In this document: in pieces, positions 52,943 to 60,653 of the stretch
Position numbering within the stretch: position 1 is the first letter of the stretch
Layout of the letters: each line of letters starts with the position of its first letter
NCBI RefSeq assembly: GCF_002813775.1
Contig: NZ_CP020370.1
Span: forward strand, 6,411,501-6,475,500
Direction: 5' to 3'
Source: Candidatus Thiodictyon syntrophicum
Lineage (GTDB): Bacteria; Pseudomonadota; Gammaproteobacteria; Chromatiales; Chromatiaceae
Length of the DNA: 64,000 nt
The notes under the pieces: generated by a model
Told to the model about the DNA's origin: nothing
Database searches by the model: none
What the model saw: the letters and a program-made list of their open reading frames with translations, nothing else
Made by a program: the position numbers and the translations under genes

Positions 52943-53161
52943 GGAAAAAGAGGGATATCGGGGACAGGCCAAGGGATATCGGGGGATATCGGGGACAGGC
53001 CACGTTTAATTGCCACACGACGCAATGAGGCCCAGTCAGAGAATCCATCGTGGTCGGTCCCCTGTTTCCTTCTGATCCGTGGGAACATTAGAGAAACCAG
53101 ACCGACTCTAGGTTGTGACGGGGTGCTCTTGACCTCCCGTCCTGGCAAAGCTTAGGGTTAC

Positions 53162-53668
53162 GTGCCGCAATATCCACGCAACAACGGGAGTCAAGCTATG
53201 CCACCACGTCCACCGCCGGCGCCGCGTCAGCAGATGACGAGGTTGCACTGGCTGTTGTTAGTCCTGATGGTCTTGGCCGTCGTGTCCCTGCTGTCGATCC
53301 CGTTCACCCGCGAGGCCACGCCACCGGCGCGGGTCGTGACACGCCCTGCAACGCAGCAACTGGCGCACCCTGCCGCCGCGCCTGTCGAGGCCAACTGGTG
53401 GCAGGGTGGGCGCCTGCACAACGTTTCCCTCTTGACTTGGCGCGATGCCAGCGAGGCCAACAAGCTCGCCACCGCCGGGGACTGGCTGGCCAACACCAAG
53501 TGGAAAGGCCACGTCAACACGCCGGACGATCTGCGCCGGATTCGGCTTGCGGCTGAGCGACTGGTGCGTGCAATGGACATCGTTGCCGCGGCCCACAACA
53601 GCGACTATCAGAACACCGGGGCCATCGCCGCGGGCATCATCGCGCTCTCAAACGATTCTGGACCTTGA
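53162..53668 (+). CDS. Single-pass membrane protein of unknown function
   Basis: This protein has 168 residues from a GTG. A Pro-rich cytoplasmic start is followed by the helix LHWLLLVLMVLAVVSLLSIP (about 29-48) and a soluble C-terminal domain (SLLTWRDASEANKLATAGDW, LRRIRLAAERLVRAMDIV). GC content is higher than in the neighbours. No family is recognised. Confidence 0.6.
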   Translation: MPQYPRNNGSQAMPPRPPPAPRQQMTRLHWLLLVLMVLAVVSLLSIPFTREATPPARVVTRPATQQLAHPAAAPVEANWWQGGRLHNVSLLTWRDASEANKLATAGDWLANTKWKGHVNTPDDLRRIRLAAERLVRAMDIVAAAHNSDYQNTGAIAAGIIALSNDSGP

Positions 53669-53726
53669 CCCGCCGCCCGCCCGGGTCCATGTAACAGGCG
53701 CGCAATAGGGGACACGCGTAATAGCG

Positions 53727-53870
53727 CGGATGGGGTCAAGCGCGGATGGAACGGGTCTTCAACGGATGCAAACGGATGGGGTCACAAACGGATGGAACGG
53801 ATGGAACGGATGGGGCCAGGTCTTGACTTATTCCTCCCGGCAGAAGTCAAAACCTGACCCCATTTCCCTT
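53727..53870. repeat. Tandem ACGGATGGA repeats and a GACTTATTCC-TCCCGGCA hairpin
   Basis: From 53727 the words ACGGATGGG/ACGGATGGA repeat seven to eight times. At 53810 this joins an inverted repeat, GGGGCCAGGTCTTGACTTAT with AAGTCAAAACCTGACCCC. The hairpin recurs at 54472-54527. Confidence 0.8.
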
Positions 53871-53922
53871 AAGAACGCCTGGCTGGCGCAGCATAGCTCA
53901 AGACATTTGAAGGTGAGCATTT

Positions 53923-54123
53923 ATGACCAGTATTTCTGAGATCGAGATCGCTGTGGCGAACCTCTCCCGTCAAGACCTTTCTGCTTTTCGCGATTGGTTT
54001 CAGGAATTTGACGCTGACGCTTGGGACCGACAATTGGAAGCCGACGTTTCTGCAGGACGTCTCGACATGCTCGCTGAAGAAGCATTGCGAGACCTTCGGG
54101 AGGGACGCTGCACTGACCTGTGA
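53923..54123 (+). CDS. RelE/ParE-partner antitoxin
   Basis: This protein has 66 residues: SEIEIAVANLSRQDLSAFRD WF, then DRQLEADVSAGRLDMLAEEA and DLREGRCTDL. This is the helical antitoxin type commonly found just upstream of short RelE/ParE toxins that begin with an S/VxHRTxPxFW segment. The stop overlaps the toxin GTG (GTGA). Confidence 0.78.
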   Translation: MTSISEIEIAVANLSRQDLSAFRDWFQEFDADAWDRQLEADVSAGRLDMLAEEALRDLREGRCTDL

Positions 54124-54260
54124 GACACCGCACCAATCCGAAATTCTGGAAATTCTATGCTTTGCTTCCTACAAGTATTCAGCGGCTTGCCGACGAGAAT
54201 TTTGAGGCTCTAAAATGTGATCCGTACCACCCATCACTTCATTTTAAGAAATTTAGATGA
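54120..54260 (+). pseudogene. RelE/ParE-type toxin, C-terminally truncated
   Basis: The GTG at 54120 encodes 46 residues: VRHRTNPKFWKFYALLPTSI, then RLADENFEALKCDPYHPSLH FKKFR, and a TGA overlapping the next ATG. Family members continue with two to three more strands (about 40 residues) carrying basic catalytic residues. The toxin is therefore probably inactive unless this short form is genuine. Confidence 0.7.
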
Positions 54261-54484
54261 GCGCAGAAGCGATGACGTTGGATCAGGTAAGGGCCGTTGG
54301 CATAGACGCCCTAAGTCGGAGCCTCGGGCCAGTTGGAATGATAAGATTCTTGCAACAAACGGAAATGGGGTGGGGCGACTACACAAGCGATAGAGAAACG
54401 TGGCTCGGAGACCCAGACCTAAGGGAACTATTCAATTCGATCAAAGCTAGCGAATCGGAGGATATCGGCACGGATGGGGTCTGA
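54257..54484 (+). CDS. Small antitoxin-like protein of unknown function
   Basis: This protein has 75 residues: MTLDQVRAVGIDALSRSLGPV GMIRFLQQTEMGWGDYTSDR then WLGDPDLRELFNSI. I recognise this pattern from small hypothetical proteins next to PIN-type toxin genes in phototrophs and cyanobacteria. No such toxin follows here. The last residues run into the dispersed hairpin at 54472, so the C-terminus may be altered. Confidence 0.6.
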   Translation: MSAEAMTLDQVRAVGIDALSRSLGPVGMIRFLQQTEMGWGDYTSDRETWLGDPDLRELFNSIKASESEDIGTDGV

Positions 54485-54581
54485 CTTATTCCCCCCGGCA
54501 TAAGTCAAGACCTGACTCCATTTCCCTATGAATCCCCTGCTCCGACAGCAAAGAAGAGCCTAATGACCGATAGGAGGCACA

Positions 54582-55031
54582 ATGCGCGTTAACCCGAACA
54601 GTTACGACAAAGACGTGATAGCTTGGGCTAACGAACAGGCTCGACTGCTTCGGGCCGGGCGTTTCGATGCACTGGACATCGAACATATCGCCGATGAGAT
54701 CGAAGACGTGGGAAAAAGCGAAAAACGCGAATTGGCAGGCCGCATGGCGGTACTCCTGGCACACATGCTGAAGTGGCAGTATCAGCCAGGAGGAAGGGGC
54801 AATAGTTGGCGGCGAACCATCAAGGAGCAACGCAATCGAGTCGGGCTCTGTATTGATCAGACACCAAGCTTGCAAGCGGATTTGCGAAATTCCGTTTGGT
54901 GGTCTGACGTGTGGTCTGATGCGGTTGCCAAAGCGTCGCAAGAAACCGGGTTAGGTGATTTCCCGGAATCCTGTCCCTGGACCTTCGATCAAATCATGAA
55001 TCCGGAGTTTTGGCCTGCGTCGCTCGACTGA
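54582..55031 (+). CDS. DUF29 family protein
   Basis: This protein has 149 residues with a clear AGGAGG upstream. The DUF29 pattern is evident: YDKDVIAWANEQARLLRAGR FDALDIEHIADEIEDVGKSE, LLAHMLKWQYQPGGRGNSWR, and a C-terminal WTFDQIMNPEFWP. DUF29 proteins are frequent in cyanobacteria and purple bacteria, often beside TA genes; their function is unknown. Confidence 0.9.
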   Translation: MRVNPNSYDKDVIAWANEQARLLRAGRFDALDIEHIADEIEDVGKSEKRELAGRMAVLLAHMLKWQYQPGGRGNSWRRTIKEQRNRVGLCIDQTPSLQADLRNSVWWSDVWSDAVAKASQETGLGDFPESCPWTFDQIMNPEFWPASLD

Positions 55032-55063
55032 CCCTATCCCCTGACGTTAGCGAGGATCAAGAA

Positions 55064-55300
55064 GTGACGTCGTTTGATATCCTCGACACAATCACCGCCA
55101 TCGAGACGATTGCAGCCGGCCAGGGCGTATACATTAGGCGCTACTTGGAGCGTACTTACGGCAAGGGTCGATGGCGCAAGATGAAAGGATTGGCTAATCT
55201 CCGACTTTCCGATGGCACAACTTGTTACGCCGAAATTCATTGGTTTGAAGCGCATGGCGTCGGGCGCAGAGACTTCAAGATAAAGAAGGTAATAGAATGA
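55064..55300 (+). CDS. Small basic protein, pair member 1
   Basis: This protein has 78 residues from a GTG with GCGAGGA upstream. The key block is RRYLERTYGKGRWRKMKGLA then CYAEIHWFEAHGVGRRDFKI. This resembles small hypothetical proteins with a YGKGRWRKMKG core found in TA-rich regions. It overlaps the next gene by ATGA, as TA partners do; toxin or antitoxin identity is not established. Confidence 0.6.
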   Translation: MTSFDILDTITAIETIAAGQGVYIRRYLERTYGKGRWRKMKGLANLRLSDGTTCYAEIHWFEAHGVGRRDFKIKKVIE

Positions 55301-55527
55301 ACAATTTCGTAATTTGCATCGATAACGAAGACAATCCCGCCAGCCTGATATTGGGTAAAGTCTACGCTACACTACCAGATGCGATTGCCGCAGCACACAA
55401 CATGGTGCGCGTTATTGATGAAGACAAGTCGGAGTCCGACGGCTATCTGTATGAAGCATCTATGTTTGCCCACATCGAATTGCCGGAGACGGTGAGGCTG
55501 GCTCTCGAGCAGCGCGGGCAACTTTAG
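55297..55527 (+). CDS. Small protein, pair member 2
   Basis: This protein has 76 residues: MNNFVICIDNEDNPASLILG KVYATLPD, GYLYEASMFAHIELPETV. The sequence is all-beta-like and acidic, and is translated from an ATGA overlap with the basic partner. The acidic/basic pairing suits a toxin-antitoxin couple, which I infer only from layout. Confidence 0.6.
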   Translation: MNNFVICIDNEDNPASLILGKVYATLPDAIAAAHNMVRVIDEDKSESDGYLYEASMFAHIELPETVRLALEQRGQL

Positions 55528-55580
55528 CGGTAGAGGGACCTGCGGCAAGGGAAAATGGGGTCGGTACCGAATCGCACTGA

Positions 55581-55792
55581 CTGAAATCGAAAGTCTATCT
55601 TGAAACATCGATCGTAAGCTACCTGACGGCAAGAAGTAGCCGCGACTTGGTGGTTGCTGCGAATCAGGAGCTTACGCGCGAGTGGTGGGATTCGCGCCGG
55701 GCCGCTTTTGATCTCGCATTGATGGCGTGTGTCGCGCGATGGGTTTTGAACCCCCGATAATCTGCACGCCTCAAGAGTTACTGGAGCTTTAG
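55581..55792 (+). pseudogene. PIN-domain toxin with internal deletion and lost start
   Basis: The frame from 55590 encodes KVYLETSIVSYLTARSSRDL and EWWDSRRAAFDL, the N-terminus of a PIN toxin, without an initiating codon. It then continues in another frame with VCRAMGFEPPIICTPQELLE L and TAG at 55790-55792, the C-terminus of the same family. About 75 central residues with the other acidic sites are missing. Both ends are recognisable, so this is a deletion remnant. Confidence 0.75.
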
Positions 55793-55794
55793 CT

Positions 55795-55971
55795 ATGTGG
55801 CACGACCCGATCGTCGATGAAATGCACAAGGTACGAGAAGAGTATGCCAGGCAATTTGACTTCAATGTCGATGCTATTTGCAAAGACATCCAGAACAAAC
55901 AAATAGCAAGCGGCCGTCAGCTCGTATCATTTCCAGCACGTAAGCCGACGCCAAAGAAGAATGCGGCCTGA
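55795..55971 (+). CDS. Small antitoxin of the PIN toxin remnant
   Basis: This protein has 58 residues from the ATG 2 bp after the PIN remnant: MWHDPIVDEMHKVREEYARQ FDFNVDAICKDI, ending in a basic FPARKPTPKKN tail. Short proteins with the pattern W-x-D-P-I-V-x-E...Y-A-x-Q-F are the usual downstream neighbours of this PIN type. The frame is intact although the toxin is destroyed. Confidence 0.7.
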   Translation: MWHDPIVDEMHKVREEYARQFDFNVDAICKDIQNKQIASGRQLVSFPARKPTPKKNAA

Positions 55972-56023
55972 GAACGGGCAGCCGAATAAATGATCGTTCA
56001 GCCCCCTCGCCGCGGTGCGGCAG

Positions 56024-56057
56024 GATGGGTTTCGCTGCGCTCTACCCATCCTACGGG
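56024..56057. repeat. Dispersed GATGGGTTTCGCTGCGCTCT word
   Basis: GATGGGTTTCGCTGCGCTCT followed by ACCCATCCTAC is the reverse complement of GTAGGATGGGTAGAGCGCAG at 46971-47001. It is a self-complementary dispersed element with a short stem (GATGGGT/ACCCATC). Confidence 0.85.
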
Positions 56058-56240
56058 AAACCACCACCTGAGACTGCTTGGGGGCGAGCGGACGCCGGGG
56101 GGCTAAGCGGTTGCGAGGGCAATCGTATCGAGAGTGCCGCCTGGCACCCCCTGATCATCACCCGGAACGGCGCGCCGCCGACGGCGGACAGTGCGAGGAC
56201 CAGGGACAAACCGAGTAGACGTTGCATTGCGAGATTCTAC

Positions 56241-56981
56241 ATGATCGATACGAAACAGAGCTTGGCCAGCCTTGGCCTCGCCGCCTGGACGGCGCTGGCC
56301 GCGGCCGGCGACCAGGCACAATTCCACCCGCTGGGCTTCTCCGAGAGCGGTCAATACTACGCCTTTGCGCAGACCGGCACCCAGGACGGCTCGGGCTTTC
56401 CGTATGCCGAGGTCGGGGTGGTCGATGTCGCCAAGAACGATCTGGTGGCGAGCAAGACCGTGCTCATCGAGTCGGAGACCGGCGCAAGCCCCGAGCGGGC
56501 GCTTAAGCAGGCTTTAGGCGAGGTCAAGCTCAAGCGCTTCGGCATCGTCAAGGGCCAGGAGACGGGAGAAAACCTCCTGTGGCGCGAGCCGGGGGACGCG
56601 GACGCAGACGCCCCGAATCGCTTCACCTTCATGAGTATGGGCCACGGGCCGGCGGTCGCGCAGGAGCCGGAGTACGAGATCGTCGTGGAAACGACCAAGA
56701 CCGCGCCCCCGGCGGACGACCCCTTTTGCGCCGAGCTGGGCGGTGCGCAGCGGCTCAAGCTCTCACTGGCCGGACGGGAGCGCTCCGACGGCGCGGTGCG
56801 CGTCCTCCAGGATGACCAGCGGCTACCCCGGAGCCGCGCCTGTCCGCTCGGCTACCAGGTCCGCGGCATCGTCGAGTACGGCACGGGACTGGCAGTGGTC
56901 CTCGCCTACACCCGCCCGGGGTTCGAGGGGCCGGATACGCGCTATATGGTCGTCACCGGCAACGTGGTGCCCCTGCCCTGA
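56241..56981 (+). CDS. DUF2259 family predicted exported protein
   Basis: This protein has 246 residues from the ATG at 56241; an earlier in-frame start would translate repeat sequence. The N-terminal hydrophobic segment SLGLAAWTALAAAGDQA may be a weak signal peptide. The DUF2259 core is visible: FHPLGFSESGQYYAFAQTGT QDGSGFPYAEVGVVDV, and C-terminal RYMVVTGNVVPLP. Function unknown. Confidence 0.85.
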   Translation: MIDTKQSLASLGLAAWTALAAAGDQAQFHPLGFSESGQYYAFAQTGTQDGSGFPYAEVGVVDVAKNDLVASKTVLIESETGASPERALKQALGEVKLKRFGIVKGQETGENLLWREPGDADADAPNRFTFMSMGHGPAVAQEPEYEIVVETTKTAPPADDPFCAELGGAQRLKLSLAGRERSDGAVRVLQDDQRLPRSRACPLGYQVRGIVEYGTGLAVVLAYTRPGFEGPDTRYMVVTGNVVPLP

Positions 56982-57103
56982 CCCGGGGAAGCAGTCGGCA
57001 GGCGATCAGCCCCGCGACATTCATTTGCGGAAAAGGGCTTGGACTCGATTCGATTTTTCTCCGTCGGCAAGCTTAATCTGAGCCAGGCACCTTACCCCTG
57101 GCC

Positions 57104-57237
57104 GGCCTTGATCATAACTCCGGCCGCGGCGATCGGTCCGCACAGCGGACCCTACGGTAAGCCCGCGCTCCGTAGGGTCCGCTGTGCGGACCAACGGCCT
57201 CGCGGTGAGCCTGGTGGCCGGAATTATGACCAAGGCC
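57104..57237. mobile_element. MITE-like element with GGCCTTGATCAT ends, GGACC hairpin inside
   Basis: The ends GGCCTTGATCATAACTCCGG and its inverse CCGGAATTATGACCAAGGCC enclose a GGTCCGCACAGCGGACCCTA inverted pair. Directly outside are ccctggcc (left) and ccctggtc (right), an 8-bp duplication with one mismatch. It is the only structure in the gap 56982-57326. Confidence 0.8.
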
Positions 57238-57326
57238 CCCTGGTCCTTACCCCGGGATGTTCCCCCGGCCTTCTGGAGTGATCAGTGGCATTATGTGATC
57301 GACAGTCACTTTGACGATGATTTACG

Positions 57327-57620
57327 ATGATTATCAAGCTTTTGGCGCGTATCGGCGTCTGGGGTCACTTACTGGCCTGGTTGACCTTAATGCTGTTCTG
57401 GTTTGCAAGCGAGCCGTTTGCGCGTCGTACTAATCCCACCATCGAAGTGCTGGCGGTTCTGGCGATTTGTTTCTTTGTCAGCTCCCTCGTCGCGAATATT
57501 TCTCTGCTTGGTTGGATACGCCCTCGTCACCCGGTAGAAGTCGGTGTCTATGTCTCATTTTCCATTCAACTGTTATTCCTCTTCTGGCTTGTCTGGCTCT
57601 TCGGCTTCTCCGACGGGTAG
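57327..57620 (+). CDS. Three-helix inner-membrane protein
   Basis: This protein has 97 residues with three hydrophobic helices: VWGHLLAWLTLMLFWFA, VLAVLAICFFVSSLVANISL and YVSFSIQLLFLFWLVWLFGF. There are no motifs I recognise. It stands alone between two MITE-like elements. Confidence 0.6.
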   Translation: MIIKLLARIGVWGHLLAWLTLMLFWFASEPFARRTNPTIEVLAVLAICFFVSSLVANISLLGWIRPRHPVEVGVYVSFSIQLLFLFWLVWLFGFSDG

Positions 57621-57689
57621 CGTCGCGGTTATTAGGAGAAGACGGGCCGGGATCGAAAAAATCCGGCCTCCTGACAAGCCCGACCCGCC

Positions 57690-57821
57690 GGCCTTGATCA
57701 TGGTTCCGGCCAGCGATGCTCAATTGGAGTCCAAGGCTTCAGCCTTGGCCTGTAGATCCAAGGCTGAAGCCTTGGACTCCAGCGGGCCGGCGCCGCGGCT
57801 GGCCGGAACCATGACCAAGCC
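57690..57821. mobile_element. MITE-like element with GGCCTTGATCATGGTT ends, CCAAGGC hairpin inside
   Basis: The ends GGCCTTGATCATGGTTCCGG and inverted CCGGAACCATGACCAAGCC enclose the GGAGTCCAAGGCTTCAGCC hairpin pair. The sequence cgacccgcc stands directly outside both ends (57681-57689 and 57822-57830), a target duplication of 8-9 bp. Confidence 0.85.
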
Positions 57822-57890
57822 CGACCCGCCGGGAATAGCGGAAACGGGGGAAGGTCCAACGTTTCTTGCGCAAGCCGTCGCCAGTGCAGA

Positions 57891-58334
57891 TCAATGCAGC
57901 ACCGCGTCCAGACTGTCCGCGGTGAGGATGCGGTCCGACCAGCGCAGCAGGCTGTCGGGGTCCGCGCTGCTGATGCGTGCGCGCACCGTCTCGCTCGGGG
58001 GACCGAATTTCCGGTCGATCTGCCGCAGCAGCATAGCGGCCTCACCCTCCTGTCTGCCCTCTTGTCTGCCCTCCTGTCTGCCCTCCTGTCTACCCGCCTG
58101 TCTGCCTTGCTCAATATAGCGGTCGATAAAGGTTTGCATGATTGGGTCTCCCGTGGGGTTCTGTTCCAGCAGGGCGCGGACGTCGCGTTCTTCCACGCGC
58201 CCGGTGCCTTGGACATAGTAGCGCAGCAGGGATTCCAGGATCTCCAACGCGGTGGTCCGGTCCTCGACCTGCTCGATCAGCGTCAGTAGATTGCCCAACC
58301 GCGCGAGGGGCTCTTTGCTGAAGATCCAGCGCAT
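57891..58334 (-). pseudogene. Rpn-type gene, copy 1, C-terminal half only
   Basis: The 147 residues from [20 protein letters not shown] to SLDAVLH correspond to the C-terminal half of the complete copies. At 58335 the frame's upstream neighbour is not the expected coding sequence but the intergenic segment AAGCGGAGCCTGGAAGAATC of the tandem unit, so about 168 N-terminal codons have been deleted. The RQEG tetrapeptide is repeated four times after RQAG, the longest tract in the array. Confidence 0.85.
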
Positions 58335-59203
58335 CGACCAAGCGGAGCCTGGAAGAATCGGGCGGACGGTCGCTGATTCTCAAGAAAGCCGGGGCTGGGT
58401 TATCGCGCAACGCGCTAATATCGTTGAGATCTTGTGCAAGCCGTCGCCAGTGCAGATCAATGCAGCACCGCGTCCAGACTGTCCGCGGTGAGGATGCGGT
58501 CCGACCAGCGCACCAGGCTGTCGGGGTCCGCGCTGCTGATGCGTGCGCGCACCGTCTCGCTCGGGGGGCCGAATTTCCGGTCGATCTGCCGCAGCAGCAT
58601 AGCGGCCTCACCCTCCTGTCTGCCCTCCTGTCTGCCCTCCTGTCTACCCGCCTGTCTGCCTTGCTCGATATAGCGGTCGATAAAGGTTTGCATGATTGGG
58701 TCTCCCGTGGGGTTCTGTTCCAGCAGGGCGCGAACGTCGCGTTCTTCCACGCGTCCGGTGCCTTGGACATCGTAGCGCAGCAGGGATTCCAGGATCTCCA
58801 ACGCGGTGGTCCGGTCCTCGACCTGCTCGATCAGCGTCAGTAAATCGCCCAACCGCGCGAGGGGCTCTTTGCTGAAGATCCAGCGCATCGCCAACTGGAC
58901 CAGACGGGTCAGCACGGCGCCCTTGATCTCGGCGTTGGTGCGAGCGCAGATGTCGTGCAGCGCGTAGGTGAACCGTGGCACGAAGGGCGCCAGCACCGCT
59001 GGCAGCGGGGCGATCAGGTCATGGAAGTTGCGGGGTGCGCGCCAGCGTCCTTTGCCGTGATAAATCACCAGCGGATAGATCGGCGGGAGCCGCCGGGCCT
59101 TTGGGTGTTGCTTGCGGTAGGCATCGCCCTCGGCCGCGAGGTAGCGCAGCAATTGCAGCAGCGTCCAGTATTCCGGGCTGCTCTTGTGCTCGAACAGGAC
59201 GTA

Positions 59204-60360
59204 TACTCTAAATTGAAATTATTTGAGATTTTCTAATGCGCTGAAACTTTAAAGAAAACAGGGTCTTCATTTCGCTTTTGCATTGAGCGTTCGCATCGCT
59301 CAAGCAGTTTGATATTGCGCTCTTGAATTTCGGAAAATCCTCGTAATATTTTGAATAAAGTGCTTTTTTCTTTACGTATCTCCATAATCTTTCGATCAGA
59401 TTAAGATTTGGTGAGTAGGGAGGTAGATAAAGCAGATCGATTTTCAGCTCTTGTGCAAGCTCAGCCACAATGCGACATTTTTGGTATTTTGCATTATCTA
59501 AAATCAGTGTGATGGCTTCGCCAATGTGACATGCAGCAATCTTACGTAGGAGCGCGCAAACACTGATCGCGTCAATATATGTATCATTGGTGACCGTGAC
59601 GATATCATGGGTCACAGCATTCAGGGCACCCAAGACATTAAATCGCTTACGGCCAGCAGGCGCTTTGATAAATAGGCGCGTAAATGACCACAGGAAACCC
59701 AAAAATGGAGCAAGTACAAAATGGGCGGCATCAACGAAATAGACGTGACGATTCCCGGCTATCGCCTCATTCAGAATTGGTTGTAACTTGTTGTTTATAA
59801 ATGCTTCCTGTTCGTCGGGATCACCTTTTGCTGGAACCATCCCGACTTTTCTCCGATACATGCCGATAGAAAGCAAGAAGGTGCGAACGCTACCGAGACT
59901 ACGCTTGATACCGGTTAGTTTTTCAATTTCAGAAGCGGTCTCCTTTAAGCTGCCAGGCGGATGTTCAGAAAAATGTTTCTTTAGGAGATAACGGTGGTCT
60001 TGTAATTCGCTTTGAGGGCGATACGGTCGCCGCTTCATAACTTTGTCGAGCCCACCATCTATATAGCTACGAATCGTGGTTATAATCGTATTTCCAGAAG
60101 CACTGCTAAGCCGAGCGATTTCATGATTAGAATATCCAAGTGACTTATACCAAAGAATACTCATGCGCTTGCGAATTACCGGAGATGAATCGTAGAGACG
60201 AGCCTTCTCAATGATATCCTTATCTCGATTAGGGAACTCGCAATTGTACATGTCATGGCTCCATAAGAATTCAAAGATTGGGAGGGGCTACCTCCCTAGC
60301 TTGCTCGGGCAGCAGGGAAAATGCTATTTATAATACCGCAACCTATGCCTATAGCAAGTA
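59204..60360 (-). mobile_element. IS630-type insertion, 1157 bp, in Rpn copy 2
   Basis: Compared with the intact copies (GCACGTAGATCGTC), the target TA is present on both sides (59202-59203 and 60361-60362), the hallmark of IS630/Tc1 elements. Terminal similarity is weak: both outer ends read TACT. Base composition is far more AT-rich than the host, which points to recent arrival from another lineage. Confidence 0.85.
59208..60251 (-). CDS. IS630-family transposase
   Basis: This protein has 347 residues. Two N-terminal HTH segments ([39 protein letters not shown]) precede the DDE core: [20 protein letters not shown] (first Asp), [13 protein letters not shown] (second Asp) and [20 protein letters not shown] (Glu in the L-N-x-I-E-R-x-W signature). 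AT-rich codon use differs from all neighbours. The frame is complete. Confidence 0.95.
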   Translation of the reverse strand: MYNCEFPNRDKDIIEKARLYDSSPVIRKRMSILWYKSLGYSNHEIARLSSASGNTIITTIRSYIDGGLDKVMKRRPYRPQSELQDHRYLLKKHFSEHPPGSLKETASEIEKLTGIKRSLGSVRTFLLSIGMYRRKVGMVPAKGDPDEQEAFINNKLQPILNEAIAGNRHVYFVDAAHFVLAPFLGFLWSFTRLFIKAPAGRKRFNVLGALNAVTHDIVTVTNDTYIDAISVCALLRKIAACHIGEAITLILDNAKYQKCRIVAELAQELKIDLLYLPPYSPNLNLIERLWRYVKKKALYSKYYEDFPKFKSAISNCLSDANAQCKSEMKTLFSLKFQRIRKSQIISI

Positions 60361-60653
60361 TAGATCGTCAAGGGTCCGTCGCGATGGCGTACGCGATAGA
60401 CCAGATCGGAGTAGGCCGAGCGCAGATCGGCCGGGGAAAACGGGCCAGGCTCGAATGGCGCTAAGTTACGCACGAGACCTCATGAGAACAGTGTCTTGCG
60501 GGGCGGCCAGCCTGCTGCCCGAAACGCTCCAGTACCAAGCGGAGCCTGGAAGAATCGGGCGGACGGTCGCTGATTCCCAAGAAAGCCGGGGCTGGGTTAT
60601 CGCGCAACGCGCTAATATCTTTGAGATCTTGCGCAAGCCGTCGCCAATGCAGA

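Larger units (their letters stand above)
58457..60436 (-). pseudogene. Rpn-type gene, copy 2, split by IS630-type element and N-truncated
   Basis: The C-terminal part 58457-59203 is in frame with the family from [20 protein letters not shown] onward. The coding sequence resumes on the other side of the insertion at 60361 ([18 protein letters not shown]) but ends near 60436, where AGATCGGCCG joins GGGAAAACGGG, a point normally more than 250 bp further upstream. So this copy has both an insertion and a 5' deletion. Confidence 0.87.
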
